A stretch of DNA of 64,000 bases from Acetivibrio saccincola (GCF_002844395.1 NZ_CP025197.1:2480001-2544000); one strand, 5' to 3'. Positions 18,594 through 27,499 are shown, counted from the first letter of the stretch. The notes: generated by a model not told the origin, from the letters alone. Numbers and translations: made by a program.

Positions 18594-19532
18594 TTAACCG
18601 TCAAAAAAACTTACAGAACTAAGGTAATTATATTTTTTTCCCTGAAACCTGTTTTCCTCTTCCATTTTCTTTTCCAATAGCTCCTGGACTTTCCACCAGC
18701 TTCTTCCCCAGTTGCAAAAAAGTGTCCGCTCCTCCGGTGCCCGTCCGATAAGCCTTTGTACAACTATATCAGGGCTTAGGTATTCCAGGAAAGAAATAGT
18801 CCTTTCAATGTATTCTTCCATACTGACAGGTGTAATCTCTCCTCTTTGGTACATCTCTCCTATGGGGGTATCCTTTAAAATATAAAGGGAATGACATTTT
18901 ACCTGTTCCACCCTAAGGGCTGAGAGTATTCTTGCCCCTTCTATTGTATCATCTATCGAATCCATGGGAATGTCAACAATATAGTGGGCACAAACCTCCA
19001 GCCCGTATGACTTTATTAAAAGCACTGCATGTATAAACTCAGCTAAAAGATGCCCTCTGTTTAGCTTTTTTAATGTGTGGTAATTAACTGTCTGCAAACC
19101 AAGTTCTATAACAATATCTATTCCCTTAGTAGTTTTAATATCTTTTAAATATTCAATATACTCCTTCCATATACAGTCCGGACGGGTTGAAATATATATA
19201 GCCACTACACCGTCCATACAGGCTTCTGCAATATATCTTTTAAAATCTTCCAAAGGAAGGTACGTATTTGAATAGTTTTGAAAATATGCTATAAACTTTT
19301 CTGAATTGTAGTTTTTTCTTATGTACTTTAAGTTTTGCAAAAGCTGTTCTTTAACCGAAAGATAATTAGGTAAATTTTCAAATCCCGTCCCTTCTTCTCC
19401 ACAAAAAATACAGCCTTCTTTACTTATTCTTCCATCCCTGTTTGGACAGGTGACAGGCAAATTTACAGGAAGCTTGTAAACTTTTGCATTGTACCTTTTT
19501 TTTAAGTATTGGGAAAATTTATTGTACAGCAT
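18594..19532 (-). CDS. Radical SAM protein, TIGR01212 (YtqA/YhcC) family
   Basis: 312 residues. The SAM-binding cluster motif is the extended one of this family: a first Cys in VTCPNRDG and then GCIFC. Family features follow: YFQNYSNTYLP, ISTRPDC, ELGLQTVNYHTLKKLNRGH and HSLYILKDTPIG. The reaction is not firmly established; bacterial members are thought to act in tRNA modification. The gene starts inside the 3' end of larC (14-bp overlap), so it is translationally coupled and part of that operon. Confidence 0.93.
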   Translation of the reverse strand: MLYNKFSQYLKKRYNAKVYKLPVNLPVTCPNRDGRISKEGCIFCGEEGTGFENLPNYLSVKEQLLQNLKYIRKNYNSEKFIAYFQNYSNTYLPLEDFKRYIAEACMDGVVAIYISTRPDCIWKEYIEYLKDIKTTKGIDIVIELGLQTVNYHTLKKLNRGHLLAEFIHAVLLIKSYGLEVCAHYIVDIPMDSIDDTIEGARILSALRVEQVKCHSLYILKDTPIGEMYQRGEITPVSMEEYIERTISFLEYLSPDIVVQRLIGRAPEERTLFCNWGRSWWKVQELLEKKMEEENRFQGKKYNYLSSVSFFDG

Positions 19533-20919
19533 TTTTCACCTCTTCGTATACCTTCCACAGAGGAATGTTTTTTTCCTTAGCTACCCTTTTACAATCTTCA
19601 TATTCAGGACTTACTTTTTCTAAGCCATTTACTAAAGATATTTTGACTTTTACTTCCCCGTATTTAGTCATTACGGTTCTTTCTTCCCTGGTAAGTGTCT
19701 GTCTTTTGCAAACAGTTTTCCTGACTCCCAGGGTTGAAGTTTCCCTTAGTATAATATTTGAAAGTTTTTCTTCAATTTCTTTAGGTGAAAGTACAGTAAG
19801 CACCACCCCGGGCCTGTTTTTTTTCATATAAACAGGGGTGTAAAACACCTCAAGTGCCCCGTTTTCTAAAAGCATTTCCATTACATAGCCTAAAAACTCA
19901 GGGTTCATATCGTCAATATTTGTCTCTAAAACATATATTTCATCATCTCTTTTAGATTCATCCATTAATGTGCCAAGGACACATCTTAAAGCATTAAGCC
20001 TTCCTATTTTTCTCTTTCCGGCACCATAGCCTGTCTTTTCTATTTTAATTGGAGGCGTAACCCCGTATTCTGAACACAGGCATTTTATAAGGGCTATTCC
20101 TGTAGGGGTTACCAGTTCTGTACCTATATCCTCTGTTATGTAGGGTATTTCACTTCCTTTAAGCATCTCCATCACTGCCGGTACGGGAACCGGCAATACC
20201 CCGTGCTGGCATTTTATAAAACCGTTTCCATCCCTTAAGGGAGATGAATAGATTTTGTCCACTCCTAAAAGGTCTATACAAATAGCCACTCCCATTATGT
20301 CTACAATTGAATCAACAGCTCCCACTTCATGAAAATGTATTTCATTTATCCCTTTATTGTGAACTTTAGCTTCCGCCCTGGCAATTTCTTTAAAAACCTT
20401 TTTTCCAAATTCCTTTACATTAGGTTTTAAAGTACTCTCATCTATGATTTTTTCAATATCTTCTAAGTTCCTTGACGGATGGTAATGATGGTGAAAATGA
20501 CCGTCACTATGGCCATGACTGTGCCCATGATTATGGTTGTGGTCATGACTGTGGCTGTGATTATGCCCATGACTGTGGTTGTGGTCATGACTGTGGCTGT
20601 GATTATGCCCATGACTGTGGTTGTGGTCATGACTGTGGCTGTGATTATGCCCATGACTGTGGTTGTGGTCATGACTATGATTGTGTTGGTGGTTATGATG
20701 ATCACCGCTGGAATCTTCAATTCCTTCTACAATAATATTAACATCTGTTACTGTAATGGAGTCTATAACCTTTTTTTCTATAATAATATCATAACCTGGT
20801 AAATTCAGTTTATTAAGCTCATCCAAAAATTTATTTTGATCTATTCCTAAATCCAAAAGGGCACCAAGCATCATGTCCCCGCTAACTCCTGAAAAACAGT
20901 CAAAATACAGTACTCTCAT
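19519..20919 (-). CDS. larC: Nickel-pincer cofactor biosynthesis protein LarC
   Basis: 466 residues. LarC is a CTP-dependent nickel insertase in synthesis of the nickel-pincer nucleotide used by lactate racemase and relatives. Conserved N terminus MRVLYFDCFSGVSGDMMLGALLDLG, FHEVGAVDSIVD, PTGIALIK, and the C-terminal LarC2 part (ETNIDDMNPE). Both parts are in one open frame, unlike Lactobacillus plantarum, where a frameshift joins them. Residues about 75-155 are a His-rich tract of tandem HSHSHDHNHSHGHN repeats, presumably binding nickel. ATG 20919 has AAAGGA 9 nt upstream; the upstream TTG in frame is too close to that site. It follows larB by 30 bp. Confidence 0.94.
   Translation of the reverse strand: MRVLYFDCFSGVSGDMMLGALLDLGIDQNKFLDELNKLNLPGYDIIIEKKVIDSITVTDVNIIVEGIEDSSGDHHNHQHNHSHDHNHSHGHNHSHSHDHNHSHGHNHSHSHDHNHSHGHNHSHSHDHNHNHGHSHGHSDGHFHHHYHPSRNLEDIEKIIDESTLKPNVKEFGKKVFKEIARAEAKVHNKGINEIHFHEVGAVDSIVDIMGVAICIDLLGVDKIYSSPLRDGNGFIKCQHGVLPVPVPAVMEMLKGSEIPYITEDIGTELVTPTGIALIKCLCSEYGVTPPIKIEKTGYGAGKRKIGRLNALRCVLGTLMDESKRDDEIYVLETNIDDMNPEFLGYVMEMLLENGALEVFYTPVYMKKNRPGVVLTVLSPKEIEEKLSNIILRETSTLGVRKTVCKRQTLTREERTVMTKYGEVKVKISLVNGLEKVSPEYEDCKRVAKEKNIPLWKVYEEVKNAVQ
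20544..20669. repeat. Three exact 42-bp tandem repeats in larC
   Basis: Three identical 42-bp units (20544-20585, 20586-20627, 20628-20669), each encoding 14 residues of alternating His on the minus strand, flanked by diverged partial units on both sides. The unit length is a multiple of three, so gain or loss of copies keeps the larC frame. Confidence 0.97.
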
Positions 20920-20949
20920 TGCTCCCAATCCTTTCTGAATTCTTAATTA

Positions 20950-21693
20950 TCACCTGTTTATCAAAGCTGCCAGATAACCTGCCCCAAACCCGTTATCTAT
21001 ATTGACAACCCCTATACCTGTTGCACAGCTGTTTAACATGGTAAGAAGGGCAGACAATCCTCTAAAGCTTGCCCCGTATCCAACGCTGGTGGGAACTGCA
21101 ATAACCGGTCTGTCCACAAGCCCGCTTACTACACTGGCAAGGGCTCCTTCCATACCTGCAACCACCACCAAAACATTTGCTTTCATTATCACATCAGACT
21201 TTGCAAAAAGCCTGTGAATACCTGCAACACCTACATCATAAACTCTTTCAACAACATTTCCCATTACCTCACACGTAACTGCCGCCTCTTCTGCCACCGG
21301 GATATCAGAAGTACCTGCTGAAACAACTGCAATGGTTTTTTTACTCTTCAAAATCTCCCTTCTCTTTACCACCACTATCCTTGCCGCCTCATAATATACT
21401 GCATCCCCGACAATCTCCTTTATACCTTCATAAACTTTTTTATCTGCCCTAGTTGCCATAATGTTATTATTTTTTTCAATCAGCTTTTTAACAATTTCCT
21501 TTATCTGCTCTATGGTTTTTCCTTCGGAATAAATCACTTCCGGAAAGCCGTTTCTGATATTTCTGTGGTGGTCAATTTTTGCAAAACCTATATCTTCAAA
21601 TGGAAGTTTTTTCAAATCTTTAAGGGCGTCATCAACACTTACACTTCCGTTTTTTACGTTGTTTAAAAGCTCTCTTAAATACTCCATATCCAT
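20950..21693 (-). CDS. larB: Nickel-pincer cofactor biosynthesis protein LarB
   Basis: 247 residues. LarB carboxylates and hydrolyses nicotinic acid adenine dinucleotide in the first step of nickel-pincer nucleotide synthesis. The C-terminal PurE-like domain is clear: VVSAGTSDIPVAEEAAVT, YDVGVAGIHRL, VVAGMEGALASVVSGLV and VPTSVGYGASFRGL. The larB-larC order fits an operon, but larE and a racemase gene larA are not in this window. Confidence 0.95.
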   Translation of the reverse strand: MDMEYLRELLNNVKNGSVSVDDALKDLKKLPFEDIGFAKIDHHRNIRNGFPEVIYSEGKTIEQIKEIVKKLIEKNNNIMATRADKKVYEGIKEIVGDAVYYEAARIVVVKRREILKSKKTIAVVSAGTSDIPVAEEAAVTCEVMGNVVERVYDVGVAGIHRLFAKSDVIMKANVLVVVAGMEGALASVVSGLVDRPVIAVPTSVGYGASFRGLSALLTMLNSCATGIGVVNIDNGFGAGYLAALINR

Positions 21694-21714
21694 ACTTAAA
21701 ACAACTCCATATAT

Positions 21715-22587
21715 TTAATTTACATTTAACACTTCCGTTAATTTCATTTCTTTTTCCTTTTCTAATATACCTTTTTCCTGAACCATTTTTAAAGTTCTTT
21801 GTCCTAGCATTTTGTATATATTCAAAATGTCTTTATCAAAAGATTTTATTTTTTCAATATGCTTTGCAATAATTTTGTCATCCCCTCTTTCTATAGGTCC
21901 TGTAATGGAATCTAAAACCCCGCGGCTTTCTAAATTTTCCACAGTACCTTTTATTAAGGGGAGAAACACCTTCCCTGCTGCCTCTTTTCCAAAACCCAAA
22001 CCATTTAATATTTCACTTGCTATATAAGAAAGGGTAACGGTATAGTTTGAAATAATACATGCTGCGGCATGATAAAGGGTTTTATCCTCTTTTTCTATAC
22101 ATACCATTGTACCATTAAAACCTTCAACAATAGTCTTTGCATATTCTTTCGAAATATTGCACCCTTCAAACCCAAAATATATATTGTAAAGTTTTTTCCA
22201 GCCATCTTCTTTTGATGCAAAGGTCTGGGCCGGATGAAGTGAGGCGGTATGTCCCCCTAAATCCTTTAAAGGCTTTAATTCATCTGAAGTTAATGCACCG
22301 CTTAAATGAAAGAAAACTTTATTTTCTATATATTTTTTTGAAACCTTTGAAGCTATCTCTTCTGCAACACTTCTAATGCTATTGTCAGATACAGACAAAA
22401 ACACAATTTCTGATCTTTTTACCGTTTTAATTATATCATTGGGTAAGTCAGCTGATATTTTTTTGTTCAGCTCCAGTGCTGACTTACTGCTTTTGCTATA
22501 TATTCCTGAAATGTTAATATTTTTATTATAAAAGGCTAATGCTAAAGCATAGCCAACTTTACCTGCACCCACTATTCCAACATTCAC
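21715..22587 (-). CDS. Rossmann-fold / DUF2520 domain protein
   Basis: 290 residues: an N-terminal NAD(P)-binding fold (MNVGIVGAGKVGYALALAF) resembling ketopantoate reductase/ProC-type dehydrogenases, and a C-terminal DUF2520 helical domain (HPAQTFA, LYHAAACIISNYTVTL, GPIERGD). A dehydrogenase or imine reductase role is plausible but unproven. In other clostridia it is often near pantothenate genes; here it precedes larB by 21 bp and is probably the first gene of the lar operon. Confidence 0.88.
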   Translation of the reverse strand: MNVGIVGAGKVGYALALAFYNKNINISGIYSKSSKSALELNKKISADLPNDIIKTVKRSEIVFLSVSDNSIRSVAEEIASKVSKKYIENKVFFHLSGALTSDELKPLKDLGGHTASLHPAQTFASKEDGWKKLYNIYFGFEGCNISKEYAKTIVEGFNGTMVCIEKEDKTLYHAAACIISNYTVTLSYIASEILNGLGFGKEAAGKVFLPLIKGTVENLESRGVLDSITGPIERGDDKIIAKHIEKIKSFDKDILNIYKMLGQRTLKMVQEKGILEKEKEMKLTEVLNVN

Positions 22588-22857
22588 CTAGAATTCCACC
22601 TTTCTTACAGGAATTTCTCACAAGTATAATTTTATTGATATAAAAAGATAAAATTACCTGCCGCCATTATTTTATAAAATGATATCATATGTTTTGCAAC
22701 ACTTCAATTCATAGAAAATTTATTTCAATTGCTTTACAATAGAGTAACAATTATTGCTTGTACCCTTCCCTTTTGATAACATAATACTTGACATAATACT
22801 TTAATACCACAGCATAAATTAATAAAACACTATAGTATAGTGGAACAGGGGTATGTT

Positions 22858-24792
22858 ATGAAAAAGATACATATGTTTTTTTGGATACTCTTAATGTTTT
22901 GGTGCCTGTTTTTTAATTTTACATATGCAAGTAAATCAAATTTATACTATAATAGTAATGTTTTTTCATTCTCTGTTTCAGAGGATGCCGGCTTTTTCTT
23001 GTACGGCAAAGAGTATACCGGAAGTGACAATTCAATAACTCTGGTGGATAAAAAAGGGGAGTTTACTTTATTAATAACTTCGGATATAATTAATAACCAG
23101 GCTTTAAATAATATGCGTCAGATTACAGGGGATAATACATCTTCCAACAAAGAAATTTTCTATAAAATATTTGAATATAAAATAAGCCACTTCAAAGCAT
23201 TGGTTGAACACAGTAAAAATAATTTCTATTTTGACAGCCAGGTAAATCCTTCATCTGAAACTTACATAAAAATATTTGAAGAACACAATCAAATACTTTT
23301 TGGGGAAAACTCCAATATAATTCTTTTTAACACCATAGAAGAAGACAAACAATCCTTTACTGAAAAAACAAACATAAATATAACAATTCCCTCATCTCTA
23401 AACATGACCATATATTCCATTAATATTACAGGAAAAAAAGGTTTTCTTACCGGGGAGAATATAAATAGAATAAGTCTTTTAATTCAGGGACTTTCCATCC
23501 CAAATTCTACAAATACCAATGATACATTGGATGTGTTTAAAGACAAAGAGGCAGTAAAAAGGGCAAACCAAGGTATTTACCCTAATTTTGATAAAACAAA
23601 TGTGGAGTTTGTTGAATACAAAAACCAAAAGCATAATTACAAAATTTATCATCCTTCCACATCCATCCCATACCTTCAAAATAATATTATTAGCAATTTA
23701 GATTATGTAAGCTTTAAAATAAACCATAATACCCACTACTCAATTACTGCTGAAACTCTAAACCCTAATCATGCATATCCAGCTGATGTATATGTAATTT
23801 ACAAAAAAGGTGAGTTAAAGTATTTATATAATGATAAATTAACGGTATTGGACTCCGGAAAAATTAATATCTCCGGTGAATACTATGATTTTTTGAAATA
23901 TAAAATAGAAATGGATAATGATGCATTGTATGTGACAGATGTTTATATTATTCAAAATTTAAAACTCTTTACAGTTTCTTTAAATAGCTATTATAAAGAA
24001 GCATCTGAGGCTATACTTAATATATTTAGAAAAATTGTTTCATCCTTTGAAATTACCAATTCCGATAAAATAGATGTTTATAACGAAAATGTTACATTTA
24101 ATGTATTTACTAATAATTTAAATGAGTATTCTTTCCTCTACCCTGCCCACTGGACTATCACCAATAAATCAAAAACTATGGACTCTGCCGCATTTTATGT
24201 AAGCAGTCGTGAATACTCCACAACCCTTGATATTTTTACAGGGGAATTTGCACCTTTTCCAACTCACTCACAGGAAAGCTTATTTAAACTTATCATAGAG
24301 GATGCTTCCTTAGATAAATATTTAAAAGGCTACAATATCCCCTATAAAGGAAGACCTTATAAAACATTAACCACCACCTTTAAAAAAGAAGGGGATGCTA
24401 TCTTTGTCAATAAATTAATAAATTACCTTGACAAAAGGGACAGGTACAGGCTGGCTTGTTCATCTTATATAATATACAGTAATAAAGTGTATTCACTTTT
24501 TATATCCATCAATGATTTTTTAGCACCAGGGACAGATTATACTGACAACAGGCTTATGTATATATTAGACACAATTGTACAATCCTTTGACATTAAAAGA
24601 AATGAAGTGTTTTTAGAAGACAGCAGAGTAGCTTTTACCAAAGATACTCTGCGGAAGGTTTTATGTGCAAATGCATTAATTAGCCAAGCCTCTTTTCTAA
24701 ATCTAAAAAATGACATTTTAACCCATCCTGCTGTTTTATTGTTTGCAGAATACCCGGAAATATTTTCCCAAATAAAATATTTTCTCAAATAA
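22858..24792 (+). CDS. Secreted protein with three PsbP-like modules
   Basis: 644 residues from ATG 22858 (GGAACAGGGG upstream; an in-frame codon 18 nt earlier is unlikely to be the start). Residues 1-25 form a signal peptide ending about TYA|SK. The rest seems to hold three related modules (about 32-215, 255-400, 415-580). Each starts with an aromatic FSF/YKIYHP/YSFLYPAHW strand and ends in a pattern like LLIQGLSI, KIVSSFEI and TIVQSFDI. This resembles PsbP/DUF1795-like repeats; that is an inference from pattern only. It is flanked by minus-strand genes, so it is monocistronic, with a strong terminator at 24836. No function is recognised. Confidence 0.8.
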   Translation: MKKIHMFFWILLMFWCLFFNFTYASKSNLYYNSNVFSFSVSEDAGFFLYGKEYTGSDNSITLVDKKGEFTLLITSDIINNQALNNMRQITGDNTSSNKEIFYKIFEYKISHFKALVEHSKNNFYFDSQVNPSSETYIKIFEEHNQILFGENSNIILFNTIEEDKQSFTEKTNINITIPSSLNMTIYSINITGKKGFLTGENINRISLLIQGLSIPNSTNTNDTLDVFKDKEAVKRANQGIYPNFDKTNVEFVEYKNQKHNYKIYHPSTSIPYLQNNIISNLDYVSFKINHNTHYSITAETLNPNHAYPADVYVIYKKGELKYLYNDKLTVLDSGKINISGEYYDFLKYKIEMDNDALYVTDVYIIQNLKLFTVSLNSYYKEASEAILNIFRKIVSSFEITNSDKIDVYNENVTFNVFTNNLNEYSFLYPAHWTITNKSKTMDSAAFYVSSREYSTTLDIFTGEFAPFPTHSQESLFKLIIEDASLDKYLKGYNIPYKGRPYKTLTTTFKKEGDAIFVNKLINYLDKRDRYRLACSSYIIYSNKVYSLFISINDFLAPGTDYTDNRLMYILDTIVQSFDIKRNEVFLEDSRVAFTKDTLRKVLCANALISQASFLNLKNDILTHPAVLLFAEYPEIFSQIKYFLK

Positions 24793-24835
24793 AAAAGGTT
24801 AATTTTGGTTCTAAATAAATGTGGTTACAAATAAA

Positions 24836-24882
24836 AGTAAAAGTTTTAATAGAACCCTTTAAATTCTACTAAAACTTTTACT
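24836..24882. terminator. Strong bidirectional terminator
   Basis: 19-bp arms at 24836-24854 and 24864-24882 with one mismatch and a 9-nt loop, between the convergent secreted-protein gene and prfB. Flanking A and T tracts allow use in both directions. Confidence 0.85.
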
Positions 24883-24923
24883 AAATACTTTTTGTTGAAT
24901 TTGCTATAGAATTTATTGTAAAA

Positions 24924-26031
24924 TTATTTCCCGGCAATACTGGTAAGATATGAATTTATCATTCCATCAAGATTCCCATCCATTACAGAATCAACATTTG
25001 ACTCTTCATAATTGGTCCGGTGGTCTTTAACCATTGTATACGGACAAAATACATATGACCTTATCTGACTGCCCCAGGCTATTTCCATCTGAACCCCTTT
25101 AAGGTCCTCAATTTTTTCCTTTTGTTCCCTCTCTTTAAGAGCCATAAGTTTTGATTTTAACATTTTCATAGCGGTGTCTTTGTTTTGATGCTGGGAACGC
25201 TCATTCTGGCAGGTAACCACAATACCTGTAGGCAAGTGAGTTATCCTTACAGCTGATTCTGTCTTATTAACATGCTGACCTCCTGCACCGCTTGAACGGT
25301 AGGTATCTATCCTGATATCCTCAGGATTAATATCTACTTCTATTTCATCGCTTAATTCCGGTATAACATCTAAGGATGCAAAGGAGGTATGCCGTCTTCC
25401 CCCTGCATCAAAAGGTGAAATTCTGACAAGGCGGTGTACACCTCTTTCTGCTTTTAAATACCCATAAGCATTTTCACCTTCAACTTGTATTGTAACACTT
25501 TTTATACCTGCTTCATCACCATCAAGGCAATCGAGAACAGTTACCTTAAAGCCCTTTCTTTCAGCCCATCTGGTATACATTCTAAGAAGCATCTGAGCCC
25601 AATCCTGAGCCTCTGTGCCTCCTGCTCCGGCATGCAAAGTCAGTATCGCATTGTTTTTATCATAAGGACCTGTCAGAAGGGTGTGTATTTTAAGATCTTC
25701 ATACTCTTTTTTAAATTCTTTAAAATCATTTTCTATTTCACTAATAACACCTTCATCCTCTTCTTCAATAGCCAGTTGGCATAAAGTATACAAATCATCC
25801 CATTTAGAAATGATTTCATTATATTTTTCCAATTGACTTTTTAATGTCTTTAATTTTTGCAAAATATCCTGGGATTTCTGAGGGTCATTCCAAAAATCAG
25901 GTTCTGTGGTTTTTTGTTCAAGTTCTTCTATTTCATTGCTTTTTCCTTCAATGTCAAAGAGAAACCCTCATTTCTTCTAATTTGTCTTTGTAATTTTGAA
26001 GCTCATGCTTAATTTCTTCAATTTGAAGCAT
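24924..26031 (-). CDS. prfB: Peptide chain release factor 2, with programmed +1 frameshift
   Basis: RF2 recognises UGA and UAA stop codons. ATG 26031 opens a 25-codon frame (MLQIEEIKHELQNYKDKLEE...) that stops at an in-frame TGA (25956-25954). A +1 shift there continues through DIEGKSNEIEELEQKT to the main body. The span of 1108 bp equals 369 codons plus one base, as required, giving 368 residues. Key features: GGQ loop (RSSGAGGQHVNKTESAVRI) and the SPF-type tripeptide region (RISPFDAGG). AGGGAG lies about 10 nt before ATG. Synthesis is autoregulated by RF2 levels through the shift site. Confidence 0.97.
25954..25969 (-). promoter_or_regulatory. RF2 recoding site
   Basis: On the minus strand: GAGGG (25969-25965), then TTTCT, then CTT TGA C. 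An internal Shine-Dalgarno-like sequence before a slippery CTT and the poor stop context TGAC is the canonical prfB autoregulatory frameshift arrangement. Confidence 0.93.
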
Positions 26032-26190
26032 TATAAATCAACTCCCTCTAAATAATGTTAAAATACAGTTTTAATTCTACTATATTAATAGGTAAATGTC
26101 TATGATTAGTCTTGAAAGTAATGAACTTCTTCATAATCATTTATATCATTTCAATCTGTATCTTTTATCTATGAATCTGTTTCGTTTATC

Positions 26191-26871
26191 TTATTTACTA
26201 TTAATTCTTTTGGAGTTGTTTATACTGTCTATAAGTGGTTTTAATGCCTCCGGAGTTAATCCTGATTCTTCAATTTGTTTAGCAAGCATTATGTAAGGAA
26301 GGCTGCTTTCTTTAGTCAACCACATTATTAGTTCTTTATCCTTAACATGTTCAAGTGCAAATCCCGTCTCTTTAGTTACCTCTGCCAGTTTCTCCTGACT
26401 CATTTCTAAAGCATAAAGCTGTTTTTCCTTTTCATAGCTTTCAGGAGTATTGTGCTCATAAAAGAAAGTATCCCTGACCTGAGCATATTTAGCCAAAATC
26501 TTAATTGTACCTATAAAAGGCATCCTCTCTCCTTTTGCATACAATTCGAGCATTTCAGGAAATATTAATGTTCCTAATTTTCGACTTATATCTTGGGACA
26601 ACTCCTCATATGTACGGTCACCTTTTATTAAATCGATATTTTTCCCAACAGTTACAGCATTTTTATCCTTGCTGCCTGAGCGCCCTAATAAATAGTCAGC
26701 AGAGACACCAAAGAAATCAGCTAATTTGTGGAGTGTCTCGTAGTCCGGTTCCCTTTTAGCTAATTCATATGATGCAATTGCCTGACGGGTAATTCCTAAG
26801 TGTTCTGCTACATCTTTTTGTGAAAGTCCTTTTTCTTCCCTTAATCGTTTTATCATCGTTGAGAAAGACAT
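26191..26871 (-). CDS. XRE-family transcriptional regulator
   Basis: 226 residues. An N-terminal helix-turn-helix domain (about 5-65: RLREEKGLSQKDVAEHLGITRQAIASYE, then LADFFGVSADYLLG) is typical of Cro/C1-type repressors such as SinR. The C-terminal 150 residues look helical and are not a recognised sensor domain. It is divergent from a Spo0E-like gene at 27172. Two related palindromes built on GCAACA-N3-TGTT lie in the 300-bp gap, one close to its own start, suggesting autoregulation and control of the Spo0E-like gene. Confidence 0.88.
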   Translation of the reverse strand: MSFSTMIKRLREEKGLSQKDVAEHLGITRQAIASYELAKREPDYETLHKLADFFGVSADYLLGRSGSKDKNAVTVGKNIDLIKGDRTYEELSQDISRKLGTLIFPEMLELYAKGERMPFIGTIKILAKYAQVRDTFFYEHNTPESYEKEKQLYALEMSQEKLAEVTKETGFALEHVKDKELIMWLTKESSLPYIMLAKQIEESGLTPEALKPLIDSINNSKRINSK

Positions 26872-26927
26872 TAAAATACCACCTTATTACTACAATTTGA
26901 CACCATTTTTTAATATTTTTATATCAA

Positions 26928-26943
26928 GCAACAGATTGTTTGC
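26928..26943. promoter_or_regulatory. Putative XRE operator, copy 1 (imperfect)
   Basis: GCAACAGATTGTTTGC is an imperfect palindrome 57 bp upstream of the XRE start. It shares GCAACAGATTGTT with copy 2, 40 bp away, so the sites sit on about the same helix face (roughly four turns). Confidence 0.6.
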
Positions 26944-26961
26944 ATTTTTTCCGAATTATTA

Positions 26962-26990
26962 TTGACAGCAACAGATTGTTGCTGTAAAAT
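26962..26990 (+). promoter_or_regulatory. Promoter of the Spo0E-like gene with operator in its spacer
   Basis: TTGACA (26962-26967), exactly 17 bp, TAAAAT (26985-26990). The spacer and the end of the -35 box form the perfect palindrome CAGCAACA-GAT-TGTTGCTG (26966-26984). Binding there would directly block RNA polymerase. Confidence 0.75.
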
Positions 26991-27171
26991 AAAGTATGGA
27001 TATAAGAACTGCCTGACAAAATCTATTTTATCATATTTTTTTACTAATAAACAAGTTTTATTTAAGTATTAAAATATTACGCTAATAAAATATTAATCTG
27101 TAATAGTTACTAAAACAAATCAATTACCTATTGATTTGTTTATATAAAAACTTATAATTGGAGGCGGTGTT

Positions 27172-27321
27172 TTGGAGAGTATTGAATCCCTCAGGGAAAA
27201 ATTGCACTCTGTTCTTGACTCAGGGGATAATATTAAAATTTTAACTACAAGTCAGGAACTTGACAAATTAATTGCCAACTATATGTTACAACAATTGAAG
27301 CCAGATGCATGCGCTTCATAA
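27172..27321 (+). CDS. Spo0E-like small regulatory protein
   Basis: 49 residues from a TTG start, with GGAGG 7 nt upstream. The C-terminal half contains TSQELDKLIANYM, matching the SQELD(xL)xxY signature of the Spo0E aspartyl-phosphate phosphatase family; such proteins dephosphorylate Spo0A~P and delay sporulation. The N-terminal helix IESLREKLHSVL fits the two-helix hairpin fold. Its target here is inferred from the family. It is preceded by a consensus promoter overlapped by an XRE-type operator, followed by a strong terminator, and divergent from the XRE gene. Too short for most gene finders. Confidence 0.8.
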   Translation: MESIESLREKLHSVLDSGDNIKILTTSQELDKLIANYMLQQLKPDACAS

Positions 27322-27391
27322 AATTAAAGCACTTATAAACTATTTTTACCCATGTTTTTTAGCAATTTTTAGCACTAAATAGTTGATTGAG

Positions 27392-27410
27392 CGCAAATTA
27401 TATATTTGCG
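27392..27410. repeat. Hairpin downstream of the Spo0E-like gene
   Basis: CGCAAAT-TATAT-ATTTGCG is a perfect 7-bp hairpin 70 bp after the stop, without a T-run. It may be a 3' stem or a remnant; the true terminator is at 27460. Confidence 0.4.
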
Positions 27411-27459
27411 TTCTTAATAAAAATCATCCTGCACAAATTTATATATAATTTAACTTCCT

Positions 27460-27496
27460 ATTCGTACTACAAAAAATGTAGTACGAATCTTTTTTT
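27460..27496 (+). terminator. Strong intrinsic terminator of the Spo0E-like transcript
   Basis: ATTCGTACTACA (27460-27471), AAAAA loop, TGTAGTACGAAT (27477-27488), then C and seven T. The perfect 12-bp stem and the T-run point to rightward termination. Confidence 0.9.
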
Positions 27497-27499
27497 ACC

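Noticed and set aside
20544-20669. Repeats taken as a CRISPR array
   Set aside because: The units are contiguous with no spacers and code for the His tract of LarC.
20472-20802. Long open frames antisense to and in another frame of the larC His tract
   Set aside because: They come from the repeat composition (Cys/Asp/Gly or Val/Met-Thr repeats), lack ribosome sites and lie inside a clear gene.
24924-26031. prfB as a broken gene
   Set aside because: The interruption is the conserved programmed frameshift with its Shine-Dalgarno-like element and CTT TGA C.
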